Source: CAZVEE01 sp964625525
GTDB taxonomy: Bacteria > Pseudomonadota > Alphaproteobacteria > JAJFIK01
DNA length: 37,662 nucleotides
Assembly: GCA_964625525.1 (NCBI GenBank)
Contig: CAZVEE010000033.1
Coordinates: forward strand, 1 to 37,662
Direction: 5' to 3'
Below, one piece after another: positions 24,602-32,777 of this stretch. The position numbers were made by a program, and so were the translations under genes. The stretch's first letter is position 1, and the number at the start of each line of letters is the position of its first letter. The notes under the pieces were generated by a model. The model was not told the origin of the DNA, did no database searches, and worked only from the letters and a program-made list of their open reading frames with translations.

Positions 24602-27276
24602 TCGGAGGCCTCGGCCACATCTGGCTCGGTGGCCTTGGCGGTCTTCTTCTTGGCAGCGGCTTTCTTCTTGGTTGCCGCCTTCTTCTTAGGAGCGGCCTTC
24701 TTCGCCGTGGTCTTTTTCTTGGCCGCCGCTTTTTTCTTCGGCGCAGCCTTTTTCTTGGCGGAGGTTTTCTTGCCCGTCTTGGCCGCCCGGTCATTGAGCA
24801 GCGTGACCGCCTGCTCCATGGTCACGTCCTGCGGGTCTGTGCCTTTGGGGATCGTGGCATTGACCTTGTTATGGTTCACATACGGACCATAACGCCCGTC
24901 CAGCACCCGCACCGGATTGCCGTCTTCGGGATGCTCGCCCAATTCCTTCAGCGCCTTGGCCTCGCCGCGCCGGGGACGGGATTTCTTCTCCGCCAAGACG
25001 GTCACCGCGCGGTTGATCCCGATGGTGAAGAGATCCTCGACGGACTCCAGATTGGCATATTTGCTGCCATGTTTCAGATAGGGGCCGTAGCGCCCCAGGC
25101 CCGCCTGGATCATCTCCCCGTCTTCCGGGTGCGAGCCCACATCGCGCGGCAGGGACAACAACGCCAGTGCCCGGTCGAAATCCAGGTCCGCCTGCATGTC
25201 CTTGGGGATACTGGACCGCTTGGGCTTTTCGCCATCCGCGCCTTCGCCAAGCTGGACGTAAGGGCCGAAGCGGCCCGTCCGCATGGTCACGTCTTCGCCG
25301 CTTTCAGGATCCGTACCCAGAACTTTGGGCTCATTGGCAAGGGCCGCATCCCCGTCTTCGCCGGCGGCCGCCAGCGCTCGGGTAAAGTTGCATTCGGGAT
25401 AATTGGAGCAGCCGATAAAGGCGCCGTAACGCCCCAGCTTCAAGCTCAATTCCCCGTCGGCGCAGGCCGGGCACGCGCGCGCCGGCGAGCCATCTTCTTT
25501 CGCCGGAAAGATATGCGGGCCCAGAATGTCATTCAGCGCATCCAGCACCTGCGACACGCGCAGGTCCGATGTCTCGTCCACTTTGGCGATGAAGGCCTGC
25601 CAGAACTCCCGCAAGAGATCCTTCCAGGCCAGATCGCCGCTCGACACCAGATCAAGCTTGCCCTCCAGATCCGCCGTGAAATCATATTCCACATAGCGGG
25701 TGAAGAAGCTTTCCAGGAAGGCGGTGACGAGCCGGCCCTTGTCCTCCGGCACGAAGCGGTTGCGGTCCATGACCACATAGCTGCGGGCCCGGAGCACTTC
25801 CAGAATCGAGGCATAGGTGGAGGGCCGGCCGATGCCCAGCTCCTCCATCTTCTTCACCAGGGTCGCTTCCGTATAGCGGGGCGGGGGCTCGGTGAAGTGC
25901 TGGCTCGGCGTGACCGTGTCCAGGCGCGTGGGCTCTCCCTGCGCCATAGCGGGCAGGCGGCGGGAATCCTCTTCCTCCGAATCATCCCGGCCTTCCTGGT
26001 AGAGCGCCAGGAAACCGTCGAACAAGATCACCTGTCCCGTGGCACGCAAGACGGCCTGCCCGTCGGCACTTGCCAGATCGGCGGTGGTGCGTTCCACCCG
26101 CGCGCTTTCCATCTGGCTCGCCATGGTGCGTTTCCAGATCAAGTCATAGAGGCGCTTTTGATCTGCCTCCAGAAAGCCGGCGACGTTATCGGGCAGGCGT
26201 TCCAAGCTGGTTGGGCGCACCGCCTCGTGAGCCTCCTGGGCGTTCTTGGCCTTGGTCTTATATTCGCGCGCTGATGCGGGCAGATAGCTGTCGCCAAAGC
26301 GCGCGGCAATGACTTTGCGCGTCTGGTCCAGGGCTTCCGGCGTCACCTGGACGCCGTCGGTCCGCATATAGGTGATCAGGCCCACGGTCTCGCCGCCGAG
26401 TTCCGTGCCCTCATAGAGGCGCTGAGCGGCCTGCATGGTGCGCTTGGCGGAAAAGCCCAGCTTGCGCGCCGCTTCTTGCTGCATGGTCGAGGTGGTGAAG
26501 GGCGGCGGCGGATTGCGCCGGCCCGGCTTGGCCTCGACACTGGCAACCGTGAAGCCGCCGCGCTCTACGGCGGTCACCGCCCGTTTGGCCGCTTCTTCAT
26601 TACCGAGGGAGAACTTGTCCAGTTTTTCGCCGTTGAGCGCATGGAGCCGGGCGGTGAAGGCGTCCCCATTGGCGGTCGCCATGTCCGCCTCGATGCTCCA
26701 ATACTCCTCGGCGACGAATTTCTCGATTTCCATCTCGCGCTCGCAGACGAGCCGCAGCGCCACCGATTGCACCCGCCCCGCCGAGCGCGAGCCCGGCAGC
26801 TTGCGCCACAGCACGGGCGAGAGCGTGAAGCCCACCAGATAATCGAGCGCCCGGCGCGCCAGATACGCCTCGACCAGTTCCATGTCCAGATCGCGCGGCT
26901 GCGCCATGGCGTCCAGAATGGCTTTCTTGGTGATGGCGTTGAACACCACCCGCGCCACCGGCTTGTCCTTGAGCGCCTTTTTCTCGCGCAGGACTTCCAG
27001 CACATGCCAGGAAATGGCCTCGCCTTCCCGGTCCGGGTCGGTGGCGAGGATCAGCCGGTCGGCGTCTTTAACCGCGGCCGTGATGTCGCGCAAATGGCGC
27101 TGAGACTTCCCGTCCACTTCCCAGGCCATCTGGAAATCGTGATCGGGCAGAACCGACCCGTCCTTCGGCGGCAGGTCGCGGATATGGCCGTAGCTGGCCA
27201 ACACCTTGTAGCCGGGGCCGAGATATTTGTTGATGGTCTTCGCCTTGGCCGGCGATTCCACAATGACAACGTCCAT
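24598..27276 (-). CDS. topA: DNA topoisomerase I
   Basis: This 892-residue type IA topoisomerase relaxes negative supercoils. It shows the Toprim domain (VVIVESPAKAKTINKYLG and ILATDPDREGEAISWHV), the active-site Tyr303 in GLITYMRTDG, a zinc-finger-like motif CPACADGELSLKLGRYGAFIGCSNYPEC and further C-terminal TopA repeats (RYGPYLKHGSKYANL, RYGPYVNHNKVNATIP). The last 60 residues are a Lys/Ala-rich tail (KKKAAPKKKAAAKKK repeats), a form of basic tail common in alphaproteobacterial and actinobacterial enzymes. I start it at ATG 27276, with GAGGCGG upstream, matching the usual MxVVIVESPAK start. It overlaps rnr by 4 nt, so the two are co-transcribed. Confidence 0.96.
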   Translation of the reverse strand: MDVVIVESPAKAKTINKYLGPGYKVLASYGHIRDLPPKDGSVLPDHDFQMAWEVDGKSQRHLRDITAAVKDADRLILATDPDREGEAISWHVLEVLREKKALKDKPVARVVFNAITKKAILDAMAQPRDLDMELVEAYLARRALDYLVGFTLSPVLWRKLPGSRSAGRVQSVALRLVCEREMEIEKFVAEEYWSIEADMATANGDAFTARLHALNGEKLDKFSLGNEEAAKRAVTAVERGGFTVASVEAKPGRRNPPPPFTTSTMQQEAARKLGFSAKRTMQAAQRLYEGTELGGETVGLITYMRTDGVQVTPEALDQTRKVIAARFGDSYLPASAREYKTKAKNAQEAHEAVRPTSLERLPDNVAGFLEADQKRLYDLIWKRTMASQMESARVERTTADLASADGQAVLRATGQVILFDGFLALYQEGRDDSEEEDSRRLPAMAQGEPTRLDTVTPSQHFTEPPPRYTEATLVKKMEELGIGRPSTYASILEVLRARSYVVMDRNRFVPEDKGRLVTAFLESFFTRYVEYDFTADLEGKLDLVSSGDLAWKDLLREFWQAFIAKVDETSDLRVSQVLDALNDILGPHIFPAKEDGSPARACPACADGELSLKLGRYGAFIGCSNYPECNFTRALAAAGEDGDAALANEPKVLGTDPESGEDVTMRTGRFGPYVQLGEGADGEKPKRSSIPKDMQADLDFDRALALLSLPRDVGSHPEDGEMIQAGLGRYGPYLKHGSKYANLESVEDLFTIGINRAVTVLAEKKSRPRRGEAKALKELGEHPEDGNPVRVLDGRYGPYVNHNKVNATIPKGTDPQDVTMEQAVTLLNDRAAKTGKKTSAKKKAAPKKKAAAKKKTTAKKAAPKKKAATKKKAAAKKKTAKATEPDVAEASE

Positions 27277-27769
27277 TCCGCCTCGTCGATCATCCGCCGC
27301 GTCTGACATCGCGCTGCCGGGCGGTGTTGCCGGCCAGGACGCTGGTCCGGACACCAGCAAAGGAACCGAGTCGTAAGACCAATCCCTTAATCCTTTCGCA
27401 GCGCCAACTTGTCTTAGCCCCCATAGCTAGGGCGCCAGAGCACTGTCGGCCAGCCCTTTCCTATGTGGGGCGGCTCGACGGGCCGGGAGAGTGGTGAAAA
27501 GCCTGGGAGCTGTCAACCGAACACCGGGCGGGTGGGGTGTCCATGCGGGGCTGCACGCGGTAAGAATGCGTGACACAAGCATCAACCTGTGAGAGAAAAA
27601 CTCCCCTATTCGGAGGCTGGGCCGGGATACACACTTTTTTCGCGCTATGGTTGGTACCCGCTGCAGAAAAAGTGTGCGACACGGTCTTATCGACGATGAG
27701 TTGTGTCACTCATGATCATAAGGCGACGCGCGCCCCTTTTCTCAACCTGCAATCGTCACATTCGCACAG
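27277..27769. other. Non-coding stretch upstream of topA, with nested inverted repeats
   Basis: No supported gene was found in these 493 nt; several open frames exist, but none looks like a protein. The part next to topA probably holds its promoter, though I cannot mark -35/-10 boxes. Two nested inverted repeats occur: GTGACACAA (27570-27578) with TTGTGTCAC (27701-27709), and CACACTTTTT (27630-27639) with AAAAAGTGTG (27667-27676). Together they could fold a roughly 140-nt structured RNA or serve as protein sites. Confidence 0.5.
27630..27676. repeat. Inverted repeat CACACTTTTT / AAAAAGTGTG
   Basis: Two perfect 10-nt arms (27630-27639 and 27667-27676) are separated by 27 nt. They sit inside a second pair of 9-nt arms at 27570-27578 and 27701-27709. 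No gene explains them. A small RNA, a regulator-binding site or chance are all possible. Confidence 0.55.
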
Positions 27770-27781
27770 GTGTCATCATTT

Positions 27782-28096
27782 ATGCCAGCATCAAGTGACA
27801 ACGAACCCGGTGGGGCCAAATCTGGTGGACGGGGGCCCGGCGGCGGCGGCCCTAGCGGCGGCGGCCCTGGCGGCGGCGGCCCATTCGATGGGCAAAAGCC
27901 TTGGGAAACCGCGCATTTTATCTTTGAACATCTGATTGCCATGATGACCTTGGCCCGCCGTCATCCCAAGGCGTTGGCGTCGTTGGTTTATTTTCTTGAG
28001 ATGGCCGGGGAAGAAGCCAAACATCTCAGTGATCGACGCCCGAAAGATCCTCCTGACGGTGGATCGTCACACAAGCAGACAGGAAGGCAGCCATAG
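27782..28096 (+). CDS. Hypothetical small protein with Gly-rich linker and amphipathic helix
   Basis: I do not recognise this 104-residue protein. A Gly/Pro-rich N-terminal part (about residues 10-35, GGGP repeats) is followed by a compact helical section, PWETAHFIFEHLIAMMTLARRHPKALASLVYFLEMAGEEAKHLSD, and a polar tail. The helical part looks like real protein, with amphipathic pattern and moderate hydrophobicity. ATG 27782 was chosen; GTG 27770 is an alternative, and no strong ribosome-binding site is visible. It lies between topA and dprA but on the opposite strand, in a stretch that otherwise holds repeats. It may be lineage-specific, or not expressed. Confidence 0.45.
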   Translation: MPASSDNEPGGAKSGGRGPGGGGPSGGGPGGGGPFDGQKPWETAHFIFEHLIAMMTLARRHPKALASLVYFLEMAGEEAKHLSDRRPKDPPDGGSSHKQTGRQP

Positions 28097-28153
28097 GGCA
28101 GGGCGCTTTATGCAAGCTTGGAGTGGGCACGGATCTCAAAGCTGGCCCGTTTT

Positions 28154-28225
28154 GAGGAGCGGCCCCGTCTTCAGGAGCGGCCCCGTCTTCAGGAGCGGCC
28201 CTGTGCTCAGGAGCAGCTTGAAGCC
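28154..28225. repeat. 18-bp tandem repeat, about 4 decaying copies
   Basis: Consensus caggagcggccccgtctt repeats with an 18-nt period at 28154, 28172, 28190 and 28208. Copies 1 and 2 differ at one base, copy 3 at two or three, and copy 4 is mostly degenerate. The period is a multiple of three, so open frames across it show repeated hexapeptides, but none of those frames has a credible gene start. Confidence 0.85.
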
Positions 28226-28311
28226 TCACACCCTATTGTGACGGCGCCTATTGTGACGCCGCGTCCGGTTTCGTCCGGAGCGGCGGTGCCCACGATCGGG
28301 AGGCGTGTCGA

Positions 28312-29556
28312 TTAGGGAGCCGCGGAGGCCGCCAAGCCGGCGGCGGTAAGAACCACTCCGGCGGCCGGATCCCGATGCACCACCCCGGCCAGTTCCCACT
28401 CCAGCAGGGCCGTCATCACAAGCGGTGTCGAGCAGTCCGCAGCGCGGATCAGCTCATCCAACGGCGTGGGCGTGGCCCCCAGCAGGGAGCGCAGGCGCCG
28501 GCGGGCCGCATCAAGCTCGCTATCGCCGTTTGGCTGCACCGGCACGGGCGCCACTGGCGCTTGAGCCGCCGCTTGGACAAGCGGGCGGGCCAGCACACCC
28601 GACAGCGCCTCAATCACATCATCGGCGGTTTCCGTCAGAACAGCCCCCTGGCGCAGCAGATTGTTGGTGCCGCGAGAGCGCGGATCAAGGGGAGAGCCGG
28701 GCACGGCGAACACCTCTCGACCTTGCTCCAGAGCGCAGCGCGCGGTGATCAGCGACCCGGATCGTAAAGCGGCCTCGATCACCAGCACGCCCCGTGACAG
28801 GCCGGAGACGATGCGATTGCGCTGCGGAAAATGATGGCGCTTCAGCAGCGTGAAGCCGAACGGCATTTCACTGATCACGAGCCCGTCTTCGGCGATGGCA
28901 TCGTAGAGTGGCTGATGATCCGGCGGATAAACATGGTCAATCCCCCCCGCCAACACGGCGACAGTGCCGCTGCTCAGCGCCCCCCGATGGGCGGCCGCAT
29001 CAATGCCCCGGGCCAGGCCCGACACCACCGCGAACCCCTGGGCGCCCAAATCCGCCGCCAGCCGCTCCGCCAATTGGCGCCCCAGCGCCGATGCGTTGCG
29101 TGATCCCACAAGAGCTATGAGCGGTTGCTCCAGCCTTTCCAGGCGGCCTTTCACGGTCAGCAGGGGGGGCGGTGTATCGAGCGTGCTAAGCCCAGCCGGA
29201 TAGGCGGGGTCCCGGGCCGTCAGCAGCTGCGCCCCGAAACGGGATAGCGCGTCCAGCTCCGCCTCCGCTTCCGCCGCGCTCATGATTCGGGTCCGGCCGC
29301 GATGGCCGCCCCGGCGCGCCAGATCCGGCAAGGCGATAAGCGCCTCGGTCGCGCTGCCGAAGCGGTCCAGCAGCGCCCAGAAGGTGGTGGGCCCCACGTT
29401 TTCGCTGCGGATCAAGCGCAGCCAGTCGCGCCGTTCGGTCGCCTGGGACGGGCGCTGTGCGTCCGTGGCGGCAGGGCTGGTCGCCGCCGGCGTCTGCGCG
29501 ACGGGCATGGATGGCGGCATCAGGGGCGCCGAATCGAGGTGTTGTTCTTTAAACAT
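28312..29556 (-). CDS. dprA: DNA-processing protein DprA
   Basis: This 414-residue protein loads RecA onto incoming single-stranded DNA during natural transformation. The Rossmann-like DprA core is intact: LVGSRNASALGRQLAERLAADLGAQGFAVVSGLARGIDAAAHRGAL, then AGGIDHVYPPDH and MPFGFTLLKRHHFPQRNRIVSGLSRGVLVIEAALRSGSLITARCALEQGREVFAVPGSP. The N-terminal part has a SAM-like helical region (WLRLIRSENVGPTTFWALLDRFG) and the C-terminus a winged-helix domain (about the last 70 residues). The start at 29556 is the first available and no strong ribosome-binding site marks it; ATG 29520 is an alternative. It follows plsY by 93 nt on the same strand. Confidence 0.95.
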   Translation of the reverse strand: MFKEQHLDSAPLMPPSMPVAQTPAATSPAATDAQRPSQATERRDWLRLIRSENVGPTTFWALLDRFGSATEALIALPDLARRGGHRGRTRIMSAAEAEAELDALSRFGAQLLTARDPAYPAGLSTLDTPPPLLTVKGRLERLEQPLIALVGSRNASALGRQLAERLAADLGAQGFAVVSGLARGIDAAAHRGALSSGTVAVLAGGIDHVYPPDHQPLYDAIAEDGLVISEMPFGFTLLKRHHFPQRNRIVSGLSRGVLVIEAALRSGSLITARCALEQGREVFAVPGSPLDPRSRGTNNLLRQGAVLTETADDVIEALSGVLARPLVQAAAQAPVAPVPVQPNGDSELDAARRRLRSLLGATPTPLDELIRAADCSTPLVMTALLEWELAGVVHRDPAAGVVLTAAGLAASAAP

Positions 29557-29649
29557 GCGCGTATTAGGCGGCAGGCCTGTCTCCCGCGCAACCGCCCTAG
29601 AGTAGCAGTTTTGACTTTCTTCAGGCGTTGATGCAGGCGCGCAGCGCGC

Positions 29650-30273
29650 CTAGTCGGCCTTAGCGGCGCCGATGCGCGGCTCCGTACCGGCCCAAAGGCG
29701 CTCAATATTGGCCCGATGGCTCAGCCAGACCAGCAGCGCCAGGATCGCCACCATTTCCGCGAACTGATACGCACCCTGGGCCCAAAACGGGAACGGCGCC
29801 ACGGCCGCTGTCAGCAGCGCCGCCAGCGAGGAATAGCGCAAGGCGAGGGCGGAGAGAATCCAGACGGCGGCACAGATCAGGCCGGCGACCCAGGACAGGC
29901 CCAGCAGGATCCCCAACGCGACCGCCACGCCTTTACCGCCTTTGAAGCCGAGCCACACGGGAAACAAGTGGCCGAGAAACGCTCCGAGCGCCACAATCAC
30001 GGTGACATCCGGCCCAAACCAGGCCTTGGCGATCAGGACCGGCACCAGGCCCTTCAGCGCATCGAATAGCAAGGTTGCCGCCGCCAGCCCTTTGTTGCCC
30101 GTGCGCAGCACATTGGTGGCGCCGATATTGCCCGAACCGATCTGACGAATATCACCCAGGCCCGCCGCCTGGGTCAGGATGAGACCAAAGGGGATGGAGC
30201 CGCACAGATAGCCCGCCGCCAGCGCCATCCCATAGATATGCCAGACAAAGCTCCAACTGATCGGATCTGGCAT
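29650..30273 (-). CDS. plsY: Acyl-phosphate:glycerol-3-phosphate acyltransferase PlsY
   Basis: PlsY transfers an acyl group from acyl-phosphate to glycerol-3-phosphate, the first membrane step of phospholipid synthesis. The 207-residue protein has about five to six membrane segments and the three family motifs: GSIPFG, GSGNIGATNVLR and GHLFPVWLGFKGGKGVA. I use ATG 30273 because GGGGAG lies about 6 nt upstream; a GTG at 30294 would overlap the pyrC' stop. A 6-bp hairpin covers the stop codon (29636-29650), without a T-run. It lies in the pyrB-pyrC'-plsY-dprA series. Confidence 0.95.
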   Translation of the reverse strand: MPDPISWSFVWHIYGMALAAGYLCGSIPFGLILTQAAGLGDIRQIGSGNIGATNVLRTGNKGLAAATLLFDALKGLVPVLIAKAWFGPDVTVIVALGAFLGHLFPVWLGFKGGKGVAVALGILLGLSWVAGLICAAVWILSALALRYSSLAALLTAAVAPFPFWAQGAYQFAEMVAILALLVWLSHRANIERLWAGTEPRIGAAKAD

Positions 30274-30290
30274 CGCGTTCTCCCCTGCGA

Positions 30291-31598
30291 TCACGCCGCC
30301 TCGAACACCGTGCGGCCAGCCACCACCGTGCGCAGCACTTTGCCCTGAAACCGCCGTCCGTCGAAAGGCGAATTGCGCGACCGCGAGCGCAAGGTCGTGG
30401 CGTCGAGCACGAACGGAGCGCCCGGGTCGAACAGCACCAGATCCGCCGGGCGCCCCTTGGCCAGCCGTCCCGCGTCCAGGCGCAAGATCTCGGCGGGTCG
30501 CGTGGTCATGGTGCGCAGAAGCGCGGGCAGGGTCATGTGGCCATTATGGTGAATTTCCAGCGCCGCCGGCAGCAGGGTTTCCAGGCCCACCGCCCCGAAA
30601 GCGGCCTCGGCGAACGGCAGGCGTTTATCCTCCGGCGGCTGGGGCTCGTGGCTGGACACGATGACATCAATACGCCCGTCCGCCAGCGCCGCCACCATGG
30701 CCGCGCGTTCGTCTTCGGTCCGCAGCGGCGGCAGCACTTTGAAGAAGGTGCGGTAATTGGCGATGTCGATTTCGTTGAGGGTCAGGTGATGGGCCGAGAC
30801 GGCGCAGGTGATCGCCAGATCCCGCGCCCGCCCCCGATCGAGCGCCGCCAGGGTCGCCGGCGTCGAAACTTGCGCCAGGTGATAGCGCGCGCCTGTCCCC
30901 TCCAACAGCAGCATGTCCCGCTCCGCCATGATGGTTTCCGCGCTCGCCGGAATGCCGGTGAGGCCGAGGCGGGTGGACATTTCGCTTTCATTCATGCTGC
31001 CGCCTTCAGTGAGGCTCGGCTCCTGGGCGTCATGGGCCACCAGCGCATCAAAGGCGCGGGCATAAAGCAGGGTGCGGCGGAACACCCGGGCATTGGCCAC
31101 CGAGCGGCCCGCATCAGTAAAGCCCACGGCGCCGGCCTCGGCCAGCAGGCCCATCTCCGTCATGTCCGCGCCCTGTAGACCGCGGGTGAGTGCGGCCATG
31201 GGATGCACATGGACCATGGCCGTATCCCGCGCCCGGCGGCGGATAAAATCCACCAGCGAGGCATCATCGATAATGGGATCCGTCCGGGGCATGACAATCA
31301 TGGTCGTGACCCCCCCGGCTGCGGCCGACACGCTGGCCGAGCGCAGGGTCTCTTTTTGCTCTGCGCCCGGCTCCCCGGTGAAGACCCGCATATCAATGAG
31401 CCCCGGCGCCAGCACTTTGCCGCGCGCGTCGATGACGCTCACGCCGTCAGGCGGGGTCTCGCCAAGAAGGCCCGGACCCAAATCGGCAATCATCCCATCC
31501 CGGACCAGCAAATCGCCTCGCTCGTCCCGGCCTGTGTCCGGATCGATCAAGCGGGCATTGGTGAATGCAATGGGCGGGGGGCTGTCGAACGGGCTCAT
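30291..31598 (-). CDS. pyrC: Dihydroorotase-like PyrC', probably non-catalytic
   Basis: This 435-residue amidohydrolase-fold protein is encoded next to pyrB, with a 4-nt overlap. True dihydroorotases carry HxH after PGLID; here the site reads PGLIDMRVFTGEPG, so Arg71 and Phe73 replace both zinc-binding His. A later metal-site Asp of active enzymes also appears changed (SSHEPQPPEDKRLPF). The remainder, such as AAAGGVTTMIVMPRTDPIID and FFKVLPPLR, is well conserved. In Pseudomonas and many alphaproteobacteria such PyrC' (PyrX) proteins do not hydrolyse dihydroorotate but support the ATCase holoenzyme, and an active PyrC is encoded elsewhere. I infer the same here. The partner pyrB is interrupted in this sequence. 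Confidence 0.9.
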   Translation of the reverse strand: MSPFDSPPPIAFTNARLIDPDTGRDERGDLLVRDGMIADLGPGLLGETPPDGVSVIDARGKVLAPGLIDMRVFTGEPGAEQKETLRSASVSAAAGGVTTMIVMPRTDPIIDDASLVDFIRRRARDTAMVHVHPMAALTRGLQGADMTEMGLLAEAGAVGFTDAGRSVANARVFRRTLLYARAFDALVAHDAQEPSLTEGGSMNESEMSTRLGLTGIPASAETIMAERDMLLLEGTGARYHLAQVSTPATLAALDRGRARDLAITCAVSAHHLTLNEIDIANYRTFFKVLPPLRTEDERAAMVAALADGRIDVIVSSHEPQPPEDKRLPFAEAAFGAVGLETLLPAALEIHHNGHMTLPALLRTMTTRPAEILRLDAGRLAKGRPADLVLFDPGAPFVLDATTLRSRSRNSPFDGRRFQGKVLRTVVAGRTVFEAA

Positions 31599-32590
31599 GC
31601 GCCTGCCCCCCGGTTCGTCTCCAGGGGATCCTCGTCTGGATCCCCGGGCAGATGGGGTAACCGCCGCGCCAGCGCGTCGAGCACTGCCATCCGCACGGCC
31701 ACCCCCAGCTCCACCTGATAAGAGATCAGACTGCGTTTGGGGTCGTCCGCCACCAGAGAATCGATTTCCACTCCCCGGTTCATGGGCCCGGGATGCATGA
31801 CGAACGCGTCCTCCTTGGCTTCGGCGAAGCGCTCCGGATCCAGGCCGAAAAAGCGATAATATTCCCGCACGGACGGAACGAAGGCTCCTGTCATCCGCTC
31901 CAGCTGTAAGCGCAGCATCATGACGATGTCGCAGTCCTTCAGCCCCTCTTCCATCGAGGTAAAGACGTCCACCCCCAACCGCTCCACATGGGGCGGCAGC
32001 AGGGTCGGCGGTGCGATCACGCGCACCCGCGCGCCCATAAGATTCAACAGATAAATGTTAGAGCGGGCCACCCGGCCATGGGCGATGTCGCCGCAAATGG
32101 CCACGGTCGCCCCTTCCAGCCGCTTCAGCCGTCGCCGAATGGCGAGCGCGTCAAGGAGCGCTTGGGTCGGGTGCTCATTGGCCCCGTCGCCCGCATTGAT
32201 CACCGCGCAATCAACCTATTGCGCCAGCAAGTCCACCGCGCCGGACATGGCATGGCGCACCACGATCAGGTCCGGATGCATGGCATTGAGCGTCACGGCG
32301 GTGTCGAGCAGCGTCTCGCCCTTGGAAATGGCGGAGTGGCGCACCGCCATATTCATCACGTCAGCCCCCAGCCGCTTGCCCGCCAGCTCGAAGGATGCCT
32401 GAGTACGGGTGGAGGGCTCGAAAAACAGATTGATCTGGGTCCGCCCGCGCAGAATGGCGTCTTTCTTGTCCACCTGGCGGTTGAGGTTCACGTAATGCTC
32501 AGCAAGGTCCAGAAGCTGGGTCACGTCCTGAGGGCTCAAGCCCTGGATGCCGAGCAAGTGACGGTGGGGAAAGGCAATGGCGTCGGGCAT
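31595..32590 (-). pseudogene. pyrB: Aspartate carbamoyltransferase gene interrupted by one in-frame TAG
   Basis: ATCase condenses carbamoyl phosphate with aspartate, the committed step of pyrimidine synthesis. The frame runs 332 codons from ATG 32590 to its stop at 31595, with TAG at codon 125 (32216-32218). All catalytic motifs are in the same frame: FFEPSTRTQASFE and SKGETLLDT, VVRHAMSGA, then after the stop VDCAVINAGDGANEHPTQALLDAL, and MLRLQLERM near the end. Homologues often have Gln or a charged residue at the stop position (LLAQ-x-VDCAVINAGDG), so CAG to TAG is a simple origin. As written, only the first 124 residues of the carbamoyl-phosphate domain are made. Error or recent loss are both open. 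Confidence 0.92.
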
Positions 32591-32777
32591 GGGCAAGCCA
32601 GCGTGGTGGTACAATCGCGCGTACCCTGAGCCGCGTCGCGGGCTTTGGCAAGGGGCCGCATGGGCGCACGCCGCCCCCCGATCCCACGACGCGCGCGGGT
32701 GCTGCCTTGCCCGCCTGTGCGCAAAGCGCGTATTCTCGACGCTAGGCTGGTGAAGGGCCGACAGAAAGGACGGGACC

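Noticed and set aside
27570..27935. Plus-strand ORF of 121 codons between topA and dprA
   Set aside because: The composition changes abruptly and the latter part is an Ala-rich readout of the GGC repeats. It overlaps the better 27782-28096 candidate in another frame.
28118..28315. Plus-strand ORF of 65 codons over the 18-bp tandem repeat
   Set aside because: It starts with TTG without a ribosome-binding site, consists mostly of repeat-encoded hexapeptides, and overlaps the dprA end. The repeat explains the open frame.
29636..29650. Intrinsic terminator at the plsY stop codon
   Set aside because: The hairpin is short (6 bp) and no T-run follows, so it is not a good terminator; dprA follows on the same strand.
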